Shown: positions 48,092 to 59,289, counted from the first letter of the stretch. The stretch: 64,000 bases of DNA from Adiantum capillus-veneris (GCA_014529385.2 CM043947.1:132752891-132816890), one strand, 5' to 3'. The notes: generated by a model not told the origin, from the sequence alone. Translations and numbers: made by a program.

Positions 48092-51000
48092 TTAATGTCT
48101 ACCACGACATGATCGTCTTTGTCTTCATTGTTGTTGTCGTCCTTCTTTGTTGATTTGATGTAGAAACGCATCATATTGCATAGAATCACTTGCCATTAAT
48201 GGGCCAAAATTTTTGGACTTGTACATGAAGAAGCCTGTATAAAATGCTTCTTCGAAGGTTTGGAGATGGTAGCTTGGCAGAAACATTAGCCGTCTGAAAT
48301 AGGCATACAATACCGGCTCTGTAGGTGGCCCACTTAGATCGTATGACAGCTCTGAGATGCTTCTTTCGGTATTCATATACTCTGAAGTCCAGCTTTCTGA
48401 GAAGACTGTGAGACATGCCAAAAAGGTTCGAGCTATTTTACATAGCATCTTGCAGGATAGGTCGGGAGATCCTCCGAATTCTGCAATGGTGCCTTGAAGG
48501 GTTTTCACCATGTAAGAACCGGATATTCTCTCTCCCTCTACAGGCCCTAACAATACTGGAGAATTTAGCCATGTAAGATTTCTGCTTTGTAGTGCTTTAT
48601 GTTGGCTGTAGGTGTATGTTCGAGGAGTTGCGCAAAAAGTTATGTCATTCCTTAGCTCAGGCGGTGCGTTGACTAAATGGATCAGGTTATTAGGATGATC
48701 CAAGAGCCATTGACGCCTCCACTTTGGCTGGCTGTCTACTATTCTGTTTTGCTGTTCCCGATCCTGTAATTTTCCTTCAAACACTATCACTTGTTCTTCT
48801 TTTGCGAGCTGCCATTGATGTGTTAGAGTTTCGTATTTCAGCAGAGCATAGGGTAACATAGGGGCATTCCATTCCTCCCGTAGCTCTGCTGCTGTTTTGC
48901 CTGATCTGGAGAGCCCTTGTAGCATCTCCTTTTCTAGTTGCATTGCCTTGTACCATATCATCTTTGATTGTTTTTCTATTTTCTTGGCCAGCCTCTGCTC
49001 TTCCAATCTCGTGACTGAATCTTCGTCTATTTCTTGGTCTTTGGAGCCAGTTTGATCAGTATGTGTATCTAGGGCCTCCTGATCATCTGATTCTTCCTTG
49101 TAGTCATCTTGACCCCCATATACTTCGGCGAGTCCAACCAAATCTGTGGCTGCTTGCTCCAGGTGCACTCGTACCTGTCCTTGGTGTTGCCTTGCAGTTT
49201 GAAGAGTTGCGATTTGCGTAGCCATTGTTCTACTATTGATTTGAAGAGCTTGAAATTCCATCTCTTTTTGAGCTGCAGACTCCTCTAACTATTTTAACCT
49301 GATTTGCAAGCTTTCATTTTCTTCCCTGAGTGATTTGGAAACAATGCTTTCCATTTCACTGTCAGGAGCTGGTCCTTGTTGCTGTTCACTTTGTAAGTCT
49401 GAAATTTGCCTTTGTAGTTGATCCTCTGCTTTAAGCGCACTTTTGGCTATCATTAAGCGCTGCTTTCTTTCCAATTCCAGCTCCCTCTTCAGGCCAGCCA
49501 CTTCTTCTTGTGGGTGGACTACCGGTGTTGTTGGTAGCGATGTTTTTTGTTTCTTAGCTCGCTCGATTTCCCTTGCTTGTATATCTGTTACTGCCCTCAA
49601 ATCTTTGACTTCAATTTGTAAGTCATCGATGACGACTTGCAAACTTTTGACTGTCTCCAGCGCATCTTGCTTTTCTTTTTCCAACTTATGGATGTGTTCA
49701 TCTCTGTCACTGACATCTTCAAGGAATACGTTGATCGTATCTTCACAAATGGCATTGAAATCTTCAAACTCCTATAAATTGTCTTTGAGGAGATTTACCG
49801 TGCTTTTGAGCCCCAAGATCTCAGCATCTCTGATGCTGATCAATTTTAGAGTGTGATCTCTTTGCTCCTGCAGTCTCATAACTTCTTGATGGGTTTTTTC
49901 TAACTTCGTTTTGTTGGACCTGTTCTAATCAGCTAGCCATTGACTGTGCAGTCTTGTTCGGTTTAGTATTGTCTCCATTGACTGCAAATCTTCATCTATA
50001 GCAACTTCCAGCTCAATTTCTTGAGAGGAGTAAGCTTTATCTTTTGTCTGATCCACCTCCTTTTTCTTGCCTTTATCAATTTGTGATATGGTTCCAGTGT
50101 TTGGGTGACCATCTGTTATTTCTTCTTCTTCTTCTTCACTCGGTGGTGTATGAACTCTCTCATCACGGTGTGAGCTTTCCGAATGCGAAGGAGAGTCAGC
50201 AGGTGGGGTAGATTGCCTCTCACTTGTCTCTGGCCTTGGGGATGGTGGTGGTGTTTCCCGATCTCATGAAGTTGGCCTCAATTGATCTCTCAAAGTTTGG
50301 AGATCCTCCTCTTCTAGTAGCAACTCTGGTTCGTCCCTAGCATTTCTTTCTTGGATGTGCCTCTCGAACCACTCCAACTCAAAAGCTGGGTTGTTTTTAT
50401 TCTTTGTTCTCAGTGTGTAAGTGCTACTAGAAGGTTTCCAAGTGGCGCCTACATCGCCTCGTAGAGATCTCTCTAGAGCAAATCCTTCTAGCATCCTTTC
50501 CATTTTTGCTATCTTCTGCAACCTGGTATTGTTTTCCATTTTCGCTTTCCGCTTCTTTAGTCGGACATCTTCGTCTTCAGTTCTTCTTTCTTCTTCCATC
50601 TTTTCTTGTGTACTTCTTGTTACTCTTTCCAGCATGCGTCCTTCAATGGTGTTAATAGAGGTCGGTACTTTCCTTTGTGATCTGTCTTCGATATTTTCTC
50701 TTAACACCAGCCGGTCGTTTTGATGGGGAGCAAGTGGTAGCTGATCTGCCACGCCTATGGCTTGGTATATGATTCTGGTGAGGACTTCTCCTCCTGCAAT
50801 GTAATTTGGCTTGTCCTGCCTTAGCTTTGTCACTTCTTCAAACAGATATGATGCGTGATCTATATAGAACTCATGGGTCATTCCCATAGCCCATGCCAGT
50901 GTGGTTGAGATGCTCCCGTGTGGTGTAGTGTATCTTGGCGGTCTTTTGCTGTAGCTCAACAAACACTGACTGTAGACCTGTGTCAGTTCTCTTACTTCCG

Positions 51001-51517
51001 GGTTTGCTATGAGTTTGAAAGAAGGTAGTTTGGACTTTTTCAAGTAGACTGTGAGGTTTTTCCTTCTTTCTCTCATGTTGGCTCCTTGATAAGACAATTT
51101 CAATGCCTCCTTGATGATTTCTTTGGTGATCTGGATCTCCATCACTTCACTATCCATGCCTGCCACTCTGCAAGTTCCATTTTCTTTGATAGTCTCAATC
51201 ATGTGTTGTACCCTCTTGAAATCTATCCCTACTGGTGGTAGTGATACAAAGTTCCACAAGCCAACTTTTTTGAGCCATGACCTTTGTGGTGATCTTTTCA
51301 AGTAATTTTCTGCCTCCTTGGGGATCATCACTGTATCCACTAAATTTCTTTTGTCATCCACATATGAACCTTGATAGATCTAAAAGGCTGCTGCCTGTTG
51401 CACATCTGCAGGTATCCAGGTGGCCATTGGCTTTAGTGAATTGGGTAGAAGTGCATATGGTATTGCACATTCTGTTGCCAGGTTCTTGCCTTTTCTTTTC
51501 CCCGGAGAAGCATCCAT
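48092..51517 (-). pseudogene. Gene B: 1141-codon coiled-coil ORF with six TAG/TGA codons
   Basis: From ATG 51517 (MDASPGKRKGKN) to TAA 48092-48094 one phase is kept throughout. It is interrupted only by TAG 51382, TGA 50266, TAG 49927, TAG 49774, TAG 49291 and TGA 48127 (first-base positions). The N-terminal domain includes WLKKVGLWNFVSLPPVGIDF, EIQITKEIIKEALKL, KRPPRYTTPHGS and GEVLTRIIYQAIGVADQLP. Basic and acidic low-complexity text and a long Gln/Glu/Leu coiled-coil region follow. The C-terminal domain has SYMVKTLQGT, PDLSCKMLCKIARTFLACL and MFLPSYHLQTFEEAFYTGFF. The family is unknown to me. It abuts a polypurine tract and LTR, in the same orientation as element C pol, 2.8 kb downstream of it. 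Confidence 0.75.
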
Positions 51518-54349
51518 GGATCCTGTATTCACAATTAACAGTTAATGTACAAACATAGTACTTCCCTTCTAAATTGATTACCACTTAATCGTGCATCTAG
51601 ATGAGCCTTCTTAGTTCCAAGATGAGTTAAGGTAAAATGTTAGCAAATAGACAAGCTCTTCCCTTGTGCGACTCTGACGGCTTCAAATTAATGTTGTTGG
51701 TGAAGGAAAACAAGTCCAAATGCTCTGAAATTTTGTGTGGTGTATGTTCACACGGCATGTAAGGTCACTCTATGATCCCAAATAGAAAATCAGTTCATTT
51801 TCAGCTTTTGCTCAGTCTATCGCGATAGACTAGCCACTTTTTGACAGGGGTCCTATTTTGCAGTTGTGCCTCCACCAATTGGTTTTTCATACCTTGCACA
51901 TGATCTGATCCCATTTTCACCTCAAATGAATGTCAAGTGACCCCCTTTTGAATCAACTCCCATTTTTCCAGATTCCTTCCAAGGAGATGTTGGTCTATCT
52001 CCTTCATTTTGTGTTGTTTTGGGCTCAAACTTAGTGGGTAGTCTTCTTGCATCATGCTGAATCCAACTGTTAATTCAAATTTTGGTTAGATGGCCTAGTA
52101 TCCCTCTGCTTAGTCTATCGGGATAGACTGGTAATTAGTGTCAATTTGTCATTTTTTGGCTCTGTGATCATCTGTCTGCCTTCTCCAAGTTGATGTAAGG
52201 TTTCTTGACCTCTCACATGTGAATTTTAACTGTCTGCCCATGAGATGTCCTGTTCTGACTCTGAGTTGTCGTCATGTCTTTCTCGGCTTGCCATATGAGT
52301 CCATCCTGTCACCAAATTTGGTGTACTGCCTTCATGTGCTTCCCCAAGTCTATCTTGTTCAAATTTTGAAAAGTCTTTCCCCCAATTATTGGTGTAGCAA
52401 GTCTATCGCGATAGAATAGGTTATTTGGCCAAAAGAGATCCCTCTTGCACTTTGATTTGATAATGGTGGTTAATATTCCTTGTTAGCACCCCTCATGAAG
52501 CCAAAATCTAAATTTTATTGGTCTAATTGTAAATTCAAGTCTATCGCGATAGACTAGCACTTAGTCATTTTTACCTTTTTTTTTCTGATGTTAGTTGACC
52601 ACAATTGTGTTAATAGGCTCTCTTAGTCACACACATCAAGTTTTAATCAATTTAGAAGAGTGTACTCCCTGTTTGCACACTTAGCTGGTCCTGGAGTCGA
52701 AGTAGACCACTTAGGTGATGGTCGCCGTTCTTTTTGATCATTGTATGACTCCGGCTGTCTTTTATTTTCTTTTGACCTTCCATCCAAGCAGTCAGTTGTT
52801 GTTTTGGTGTTTACAACACCAAAAACGACCATTTGGACATCTTTCTGGCCTGTTGCTGGCATTTTCCCTAGTGGAAGAGCTTTTTTCCTGAGTTGACACA
52901 TTCCATCTCGTAGTTGACCTCTTTTGGATGTACCTTGTTAAATTTGGTGTCATTTTGTCACTTGGTCGGCCCGTTAGAGTATCGTGACGCTTTGTACAGT
53001 TTTCGTCAGATAGGGACTTTAGGCTCCGTTTTGACGAACTTTTTCATGGTCTAACCCTTCAGTCGGTTTGTTGCGGTTATTGGCTTGCTGTCTATGAGTT
53101 TTGGCTCATTTTTTATCACCTTGGTTCAGTTGCACTTTTGCAGGTCCTGTGAAATCAGGGTTTTCTGAGCGGCTTCCTTCGTGCTTTCCGAGGTCATAGG
53201 CTTGATCGCTAAGCTATAGGCATTGTGCCTTTCAATTTTGGTTCCATTTGGTGGCCTCTAGGTCTCCCTAACAACCGGTCTACCGTATGTGTGCACAGGT
53301 TGTGATTGTGATGCCGGCGAGGTTTTGCGACTAACTGAAGTAAACAACACTTGGAGTCAGTGTTGACGAGCGTACCTCTCATGTTTGATGTCGATCTGGT
53401 GACCATGCGCGATGGATGAGCTTCTGGAAGTCTCAACTGCTGTAGGGAGCTCTCTCTCTCTCTCACAATGGGAAATGACTCAAATGAGAGATTTCTAGCC
53501 TAGCCGCCTCTCTATATGTAATCAAGACTCCGAGACAAAATTTTCCCATCTTTTACCTGTGGCCAAAACTTTTTGCGAGATGCGGTTTAGGCTCGCAAAT
53601 TTCCTGATTTGGACCTCGGTTGCTCCAGTTCTACCATTTTTGCAGATTTCTCCTGTTGGAGGTCCCTTCATGACGGTGGTCATTTTGCCCTGTCACCTTT
53701 GCAGTCCCTATTTTTTCCGTGTCTTCTTTACCTTGCTCCGATCAGGCGTCTCTTCTTTTGTGTTTCCATCTGGATTAAGGATTTTTTTCTATAATTTTTG
53801 CTAGAAAATAGCTAAAATAAAGTAAATAAATTCCAAAATAACCCGAAAATAGCAATTCTAACCTATTAAAATACAAATGAAAATCAAAACACTTTGTAGC
53901 TCACTTTTCTCTCGTCTATGTACATTCTCACTCATAATCGTCAACCTTGGCCTATTTTTTGCTGTTTTTAGACATTTTTTGGCCAGATTTGACTCTCTAT
54001 ATAGTCTATACACGTCCCTAGGGGCTCATGTATGATGATTTGGTCCCCAATTCTGATTAATTACGAGGGCATATTCTTTTTCCCAAAATCACACAATAAA
54101 ACGCAAAAATGGTTGAAAAATTGCTCACAAACATTGCCCTCTAATATATGACATGAGTCCGCATTTGGAATGCCTCCCCCCCTCCTAGTTGGAGTCCTCT
54201 CGGACGACAGGGTATCGTCAAGGGTATGTGCTGTGCATGGGTGTGAACTCGTGCTAATGCAGGCCTTGTAATATATCCCTATATGCATGTGCAGTCAATG
54301 CATGTAGAAAGAATTTATGCGGTGTAAGAGGAAGGTATAAGCGATTCGC
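51518..54349 (-). other. Spacer between element C pol and gene B, with palindromes
   Basis: No coding region recognised. A minus-strand TACAG/G just before gene B's ATG could be a splice acceptor (about 51523), which would allow gene B to be expressed from a spliced RNA; this is speculative. Four 18-bp palindromes lie at 51814-52555. Confidence 0.5.
51814..52555. repeat. Four copies of palindrome AGTCTATCGCGATAGACT
   Basis: Perfect copies at 51814-51831 and 52538-52555; copies with one mismatch at 52112-52129 (GGG centre) and with changed ends at 52400-52417 (AGAAT). Spacings between starts are 298, 288 and 138 bp. The flanks share only short text (often TTAG/CTAG before or after), so the palindrome is better conserved than its surroundings. 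Confidence 0.9.
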
Positions 54350-55012
54350 TTATTGGCATTTGTCGTTGAGGTTTCCTGTGGTAGCTTGAGTTGGCTGGAA
54401 GATTTTCTTTGCAAGGAGTAGTTGTAAATCTGCCGCTCTTTGTTTGATTGTTTTCCACTAGTTTTGAATTGGCGTATGTGGATCCTTTGAAGTCGATATT
54501 GTCGTATATTTTGTTGCATTTTCTGGTGGAACATTCTTTCTTTCTCCTTTGATGACTTGGGTCTTATAGATCCTTGTAGTTTTTGTTGTTCATTCTGTTT
54601 GTTTCCTCATGCTGGTTGAATGATGTGGCTTGACATTGACAGTTGTAGATAACTGCTCGATGGTCATCTTTGGCCTCCCTTCTTGTGTTGTTGGCCCGTT
54701 TTGAATTGGTAATTTTGGCCGCCATACCAATATAGTCCGTTGCATAATCGACCTATTGACTTTGGTTCTTTGAAGTTTTGCTAGCTTTTGGTGTTTTGTC
54801 TGTTCTTTTGCCCCCTTTTTTATAGGAATTAGGCTGTCCTACCTTATCCAAACTTTGTATTTCCTCTTTTGATGTAATTGTGCCTCGGCCAGATCTGTAC
54901 GCCGTACCCAAACTTGCCTGGTTCCCTGCATGGATGTTGATTTTTGATAAGACGTTGCTGGACTTGTAAACTCTGTTTGTTGTTGGGCATATCCTTGCGG
55001 TTGTATTGACTC
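54350..55012 (-). pseudogene. Element C C-terminal tail after second protease
   Basis: The phase of integrase and protease-2 continues past the TAG at 55013-55015 for about 220 codons to TAA 54350-54352. It is interrupted only by TAG 54841, TGA 54592 and TAG 54460 (first-base positions). The translation is basic and Gln/Thr-rich (ESIQPQGYAQQQTEFTSPAT, LAKLQRTKVNRSIMQ), with no recognised domain. Length and phase suggest a real extension of the polyprotein rather than chance, but I do not know its function. Confidence 0.5.
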
Positions 55013-55561
55013 CTATTTCCTCCTTGACATGTATTGGTTATATTTTAAGAAGGGTTCTGAAAAGTTTTCATTTCGGAACAGTGCTTCATTAGTATCCAAA
55101 TCAATGAATACCCTGTTAGCTTTCATCCATGACACTGCTAAAATACACGGCCTTGCTGATCTACTTGGTGGCAGTACATGGAATTTTGTAGTGTACTGGT
55201 GTGCCTGCACTGTGATTGGTATTATAATAGACCCCAACGTGGTCACCTCATCACCCGATGCTACTTTCAACCGGTGTGTCTCTGGGATCGTCCTCATTGG
55301 TCCAAGTTTCTGAAAGAGCTCAAAGCTGATGACGCTCATTTTTGCTCCAGTGTCAAGCAATGTATAGATTTCAAATTGTTTTGTGCCTACATAAGCTTTT
55401 ATGTAAGGACTACACCACGTATCTTCCAAGTCGTCAATGATGCTATCATCCTGAGCCATAAAGTCTGTCATGGTCTTTTCTAATTCTTCGCTTTGTATAT
55501 CCGCTTCGATTGTTTGGGTTGTCGAAAGAGGATATTCGTCAGTCATCATTGGGGTGACCAT
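55013..55561 (-). pseudogene. Element C second aspartic-protease-like domain (downstream of integrase)
   Basis: The 182-codon frame has EIYTLLDTGAKMSVISFELF, a textbook retropepsin active-site loop (DTGA) followed by a hydrophobic helix start. Further on, CILAVSWMKANRVFIDLDTN matches the strand around the usual ILG.DFL motif. It is in phase with integrase, separated by one TGA (55586) and 8 codons. The normal protease of this element lies upstream of RT (60000-60300), so this is a second copy of the fold at an unusual position. It could be a processing enzyme, a captured host retropepsin-like domain, or part of an accessory protein. Confidence 0.72.
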
Positions 55562-55585
55562 GTTTATTGTCGTTAGAAACTGCTT

Positions 55586-57286
55586 TCATTTAGCAATCCG
55601 TTCCTTGGCTTCTTGTTGAGCCTGGTCCTGGATTCTTTGCTGTTCCTGTCTATAGGCTTTTCCATAATGCAATTGAAACAACATTTCCGGTGTTAAAGGT
55701 AGATGATATTTTTTTAAACGACACCCACTAATCCAGTTCGGCATTTCTTTTCCATCTAGTGTCGACAGTTTTACTGCTCCGCTGGACGATATTTCTTGGA
55801 TCAAATAAGGCCCCATTCCCCTTTTCTTTAACTTTTTGGCATGCTGTTTAAGGGTGTGTACTAAGACATAGTCGCCCGTTTTAAAGTTCTTATTCTTGAC
55901 ATGTTTGTCAAAAAACTCTTTCTGTTGTCTTTTTTTTGCATATATGGCTGCTACAACATTGAGTCGTAACTCATCTAATTTTTCAAGGTCCTCTAACCGT
56001 TCTGAAAGTTCATGCCCCGTCCAGTCCAATTTTTTGGCTACCCTTAGTGTGGGGATCAAAAAGCCAATAGGCAATATTGCATTTAACCCATATACCATAT
56101 TAAATGGTGTAGCATTGAGTGTTGTTTTATATTCAACTCGATAAGCCCACAATGCCGAATAGAGCATCTGATCCCAATCTGTTCTTGTTTCACTAACCAG
56201 TTTCGTAAGAACTGTGCACAATATTTTGTTGGTCGCTTCCGCTTGGCCATTGTCTTGTGGATGATAGGGTGCAGATTTGCGATGAATTACCATAAAATCA
56301 TTTAAGAGATGTTGGATACCTTCATTTACAAAGTGTGTCCCTCTATCACTCACCAGCTCGATTGGAAGGCCATAACGTGTAAACACATATTCATATAAGA
56401 ATTGTGCCGTGGTTCTAGCGTCTGCTTTCGTTGTGGCTTTTGCTTCCACCCATTTGGTCATGTAATCCGTGGCTACTATGATATATTGTGCTTGTGAACG
56501 ATATGCTGGTGGAGTGATAGGACCAGCAAAGTCCAATCCCCATTTAGCGAATGCTCGAGCACTCATCATTGGTCTTAAAGGCATTTCGTCTCTTTTAACT
56601 GGTACCTTAGTGCGTTGATATTCATCACACCTTTTCACGAATTCTGCTGCATCTTGAATCATGGTCGGCCACCATATACCTGCAACCATAATGATTTTCA
56701 CGGTTCTCTTAGCTGAAAAATGACCTCCTGCTATGCGTGCATGAGCTTGTTCCAATAATGGAAAGTAGTCATTTTCATGAGGAACTAACCTTAGCTGGTC
56801 ATCAGTTCCTCTTTTATACAATTGGTCACTAATGAGGGTATACCTATTCGCTTTGATTTGTAAAGCCTTTTGTCTGGCTTTTGACCAGTCTCTTGGCAGC
56901 TCCTTATTAGTCAAATATTCCACAATAGCATGACTCCATGCGGGTGCTACTGTCACTTGGTATAATGTGGCATAATCCACAGTAGTATTGGATGTGCAAA
57001 AGTCACATTTCTTGATGTAATTAGCTACATCGCCTGCCATTCCTGGCCAATACACTCCAAGTCTTCTTAATTGTTCATACATCATCTGATTTCCTCTATG
57101 CAATCCCCCTGTTTGTGTATGAGCCTCCTCTAGATACGCTTCGTACTCCTCTAGTCCTATACACAACCTTAGAATCCCATCGCTTCCATGATGGTATAAT
57201 CTTCCCGCAAGCATTGTGTAATTTTGTGCTTGTCTAACGTCTTCCACCGTGTTTTTGTCGTCAAGATTCATTCCATATGTCAGCAA
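55586..57286 (-). CDS. Element C integrase with two zinc-binding modules
   Basis: An uninterrupted 566-codon frame. The first HHCC module (about residues 30-97) has EEAHTQTGGLHRG...KKCDFC with all four ligands. A second module (about 140-205) has EQAHARIAGGHFS...KRCDEY, where the last Cys is Tyr. The catalytic core follows: AKWGLDFAGP, ELVSDRGTHF and NGQAEATNK, giving D, D and E with exactly 35 residues between the last two. The C-terminus includes FKTGDYVLVH, a GPY-like block KKRGMGPYLI, and LDGKEMPNWISGCRLKKYH. There is no chromodomain. It would insert the element's cDNA. A single stop separates it from the second protease. Confidence 0.92.
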   Translation of the reverse strand: MLTYGMNLDDKNTVEDVRQAQNYTMLAGRLYHHGSDGILRLCIGLEEYEAYLEEAHTQTGGLHRGNQMMYEQLRRLGVYWPGMAGDVANYIKKCDFCTSNTTVDYATLYQVTVAPAWSHAIVEYLTNKELPRDWSKARQKALQIKANRYTLISDQLYKRGTDDQLRLVPHENDYFPLLEQAHARIAGGHFSAKRTVKIIMVAGIWWPTMIQDAAEFVKRCDEYQRTKVPVKRDEMPLRPMMSARAFAKWGLDFAGPITPPAYRSQAQYIIVATDYMTKWVEAKATTKADARTTAQFLYEYVFTRYGLPIELVSDRGTHFVNEGIQHLLNDFMVIHRKSAPYHPQDNGQAEATNKILCTVLTKLVSETRTDWDQMLYSALWAYRVEYKTTLNATPFNMVYGLNAILPIGFLIPTLRVAKKLDWTGHELSERLEDLEKLDELRLNVVAAIYAKKRQQKEFFDKHVKNKNFKTGDYVLVHTLKQHAKKLKKRGMGPYLIQEISSSGAVKLSTLDGKEMPNWISGCRLKKYHLPLTPEMLFQLHYGKAYRQEQQRIQDQAQQEAKERIAK

Positions 57287-57298
57287 CAGAATAATTTG

Positions 57299-57807
57299 CT
57301 ATGTCCATTTCGGTGCCATCTCTATATTAAACAGGTATGCGTTCGGGAGATCATCATCTACCCCAATAGCTTTTCCGCCATGTAGTAATCGAGAAAGGTG
57401 GTCTGCTCTTTGATGAGTTTTCCCTTTCTTAACTACTACCGTAAAATCAAACTCCAGCAACACAATGAACCATCTTACAATTCGTCCCGTGTTACAAGGT
57501 TTGTTTAGTAAGTATAAGAGTGCCTGATGATCCACAAAGAATGTGAATTTGTTCGCGAGCAAGTAATGCCGAAATTTCTTTACCGCATATATCATACCCA
57601 ATCCTTCTCTTTCAGTGGTAGTATAATTATTTTCTGCACTGTTGAGTTGTCTACTAGCATATTGATTGGAAAATCCGTATTACCCTCCCCTGGTTGTGCT
57701 AATATATAGCCTATTGCAAATGCCAAAGTATCTACATGTACATGGAAGATCTTTGACCAATCTAGTGCTTTTAGAATTGGTGCAGATACCAGTGCATCTT
57801 TTAGTTT
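57299..57807 (-). pseudogene. Element C RNase H
   Basis: After the TAG at 57808 the RT phase continues with ALVSAPILKALDWSKIFHVH and the RNase H start VDTLAFAIGYILAQ. A 1-bp shift near 57650 moves it to the phase of 57299-57601: YAVKKFRHYLLANKFTFFVD, HQALLYLLNKP and THQRADHLSRL. This is the ordinary Ty3-type RNase H. No archaeal-type RNase H follows, unlike Gypsy-A. It ends in TAG 57299-57301, after which the same phase leads into integrase. Confidence 0.85.
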
Positions 57808-59256
57808 CTAGAATGACTCCTCACATTCATTGGTCCAAATAAAGAACGTGATTAGACTATACAAGTGTTTTGCTATTACAGCGTACATGTAGATAAAACG
57901 TCGGTAGTATCCACAATGTCCCATAAATGATTGTACCTCTCGTACACTGTTTGGTCTTGGCAATTCTATGATCACCTTTACCTTGTCTTCATCAGTGGTA
58001 ATTCCATTAGCCGACACTATGTGGCCTAAGATTTTACCTTGTCGTACCATGAATACACATTTTTCTGGGTTGAGGCAAATCCTATACGTTCTGCATTTTT
58101 CGAATACCTTTCTAAGATGATCTATATGGTCTTCTCTCAATAGAGAATAGACACACAAGTCATCCATGTGAATATCCAAGAATATTCGCAAGTATTCTTT
58201 AAAAGCGTGTGTCATAAATCTCTGAAATGTGGCTGAAGCATTGGTCAAGCCAAATGGCATTGCCCTAAATGCATATATGCCCCATTCTGTTGCAAACGCT
58301 GTTTTGTATTGATCTTCTAGTTTGACCCCCAATTGGTTATAACCAGAGAATCCATCCATAAAGCTATAGGCTTGCTTGCCTGCTACTTGTTCCAGGACGT
58401 GTTCAGTGATAGGAAGAGGGTAGTTTTCCCTTATTGTTGCTGCGTTTACCTTCTTGAGATTCACACACACTCGTAATTTCCCGTTTTTCTTGGGTACCAC
58501 CACTATCGGTGACACCAAGTCCGTGTGCTCTATCTCATAAATAAATTCAGCCTCCATAAGTTTGTCTATCTCTTCTTTTATCCTTTTGGCGAATGTCTCA
58601 TTATACGTGTATGGACGTTGTTTGCTTGGCTTGGCATCAGACTTTAGAGGGATTGAATGTTCACAAATGTTAGGATCCACCCCCTTCAAATCTTTGTACG
58701 ACCATGCAAATACATTTTGAAACTCCTTAAGTGTTTTGATTAGTAAGTCCTCTTCTTCCCGACCTAGATCTATGGCAATGTAAGCAGGCCGAGGACTTTC
58801 TCCTGGCTCTGCTAAGTCTATTTTCTTGGCGTTCTCTGGTCCATCATAGGACTCGTTTGATTTAGGCTCCCTCATTGGTTGCTGAACCACCAATCTTCTT
58901 TCCTGAATGGTGTACTTACAATAGTGAGGAGGTACATCTATCTTTTTACTCCCATCACTAGAGTTCGTTCCATTGCTACTTTCCATTTCAGTTGTCCATA
59001 CATTTTTAATTTTTTGTTTCAACTCATTGTATCTCGTTTTCCGTTCAATTTTCGTCATAATTGGACTACCAGAGACATTCAATTTTTTTGTTGCAACTCT
59101 TTTTTTTGCTTTGCTGGTTTTCTTAGGTTTCAACAGTCTGGACTTAAATCCTGAGCCTTCAACAACCTTAAGAAATCTTCCGGACACTTTATCCTTAGCA
59201 CAATCAACAGCATGAATGTTCATAAGGAAATGTGTCTTACCCCTAAACTTCGGCAT
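57808..59256 (-). CDS. Element C reverse transcriptase
   Basis: An open 482-codon frame. Residues 1-150 are linker (starting MPKFRGKTHFLMNI). From about 190 there is Gypsy RT: GVDPNICEHSIPL, VVVPKKNGKLRVCVNLKKVN, the first catalytic Asp in SFMDGFSGYNQ, YAFRAMPFGLTNASATFQRF and the catalytic pair in LDIHMDDLCVYS, then KCVFMVRQGKILGHIVSANG and EVQSFMGHCGYYRRFI. The motif reads HMDD where Y[LIM]DD is usual; both Asp are present. It stops at TAG 57808-57810 (likely CAG before) and the phase continues into RNase H. Confidence 0.92.
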   Translation of the reverse strand: MPKFRGKTHFLMNIHAVDCAKDKVSGRFLKVVEGSGFKSRLLKPKKTSKAKKRVATKKLNVSGSPIMTKIERKTRYNELKQKIKNVWTTEMESSNGTNSSDGSKKIDVPPHYCKYTIQERRLVVQQPMREPKSNESYDGPENAKKIDLAEPGESPRPAYIAIDLGREEEDLLIKTLKEFQNVFAWSYKDLKGVDPNICEHSIPLKSDAKPSKQRPYTYNETFAKRIKEEIDKLMEAEFIYEIEHTDLVSPIVVVPKKNGKLRVCVNLKKVNAATIRENYPLPITEHVLEQVAGKQAYSFMDGFSGYNQLGVKLEDQYKTAFATEWGIYAFRAMPFGLTNASATFQRFMTHAFKEYLRIFLDIHMDDLCVYSLLREDHIDHLRKVFEKCRTYRICLNPEKCVFMVRQGKILGHIVSANGITTDEDKVKVIIELPRPNSVREVQSFMGHCGYYRRFIYMYAVIAKHLYSLITFFIWTNECEESF

Positions 59257-59289
59257 GGGTCTCAGCCTGGTTGGTAGACTGCTATGGTG

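Noticed and set aside
58879-59215. Hydrophobic plus-strand frames opposite element C RT
   Set aside because: They are antisense shadows of the Lys-rich linker; the minus-strand polyprotein explains the sequence.
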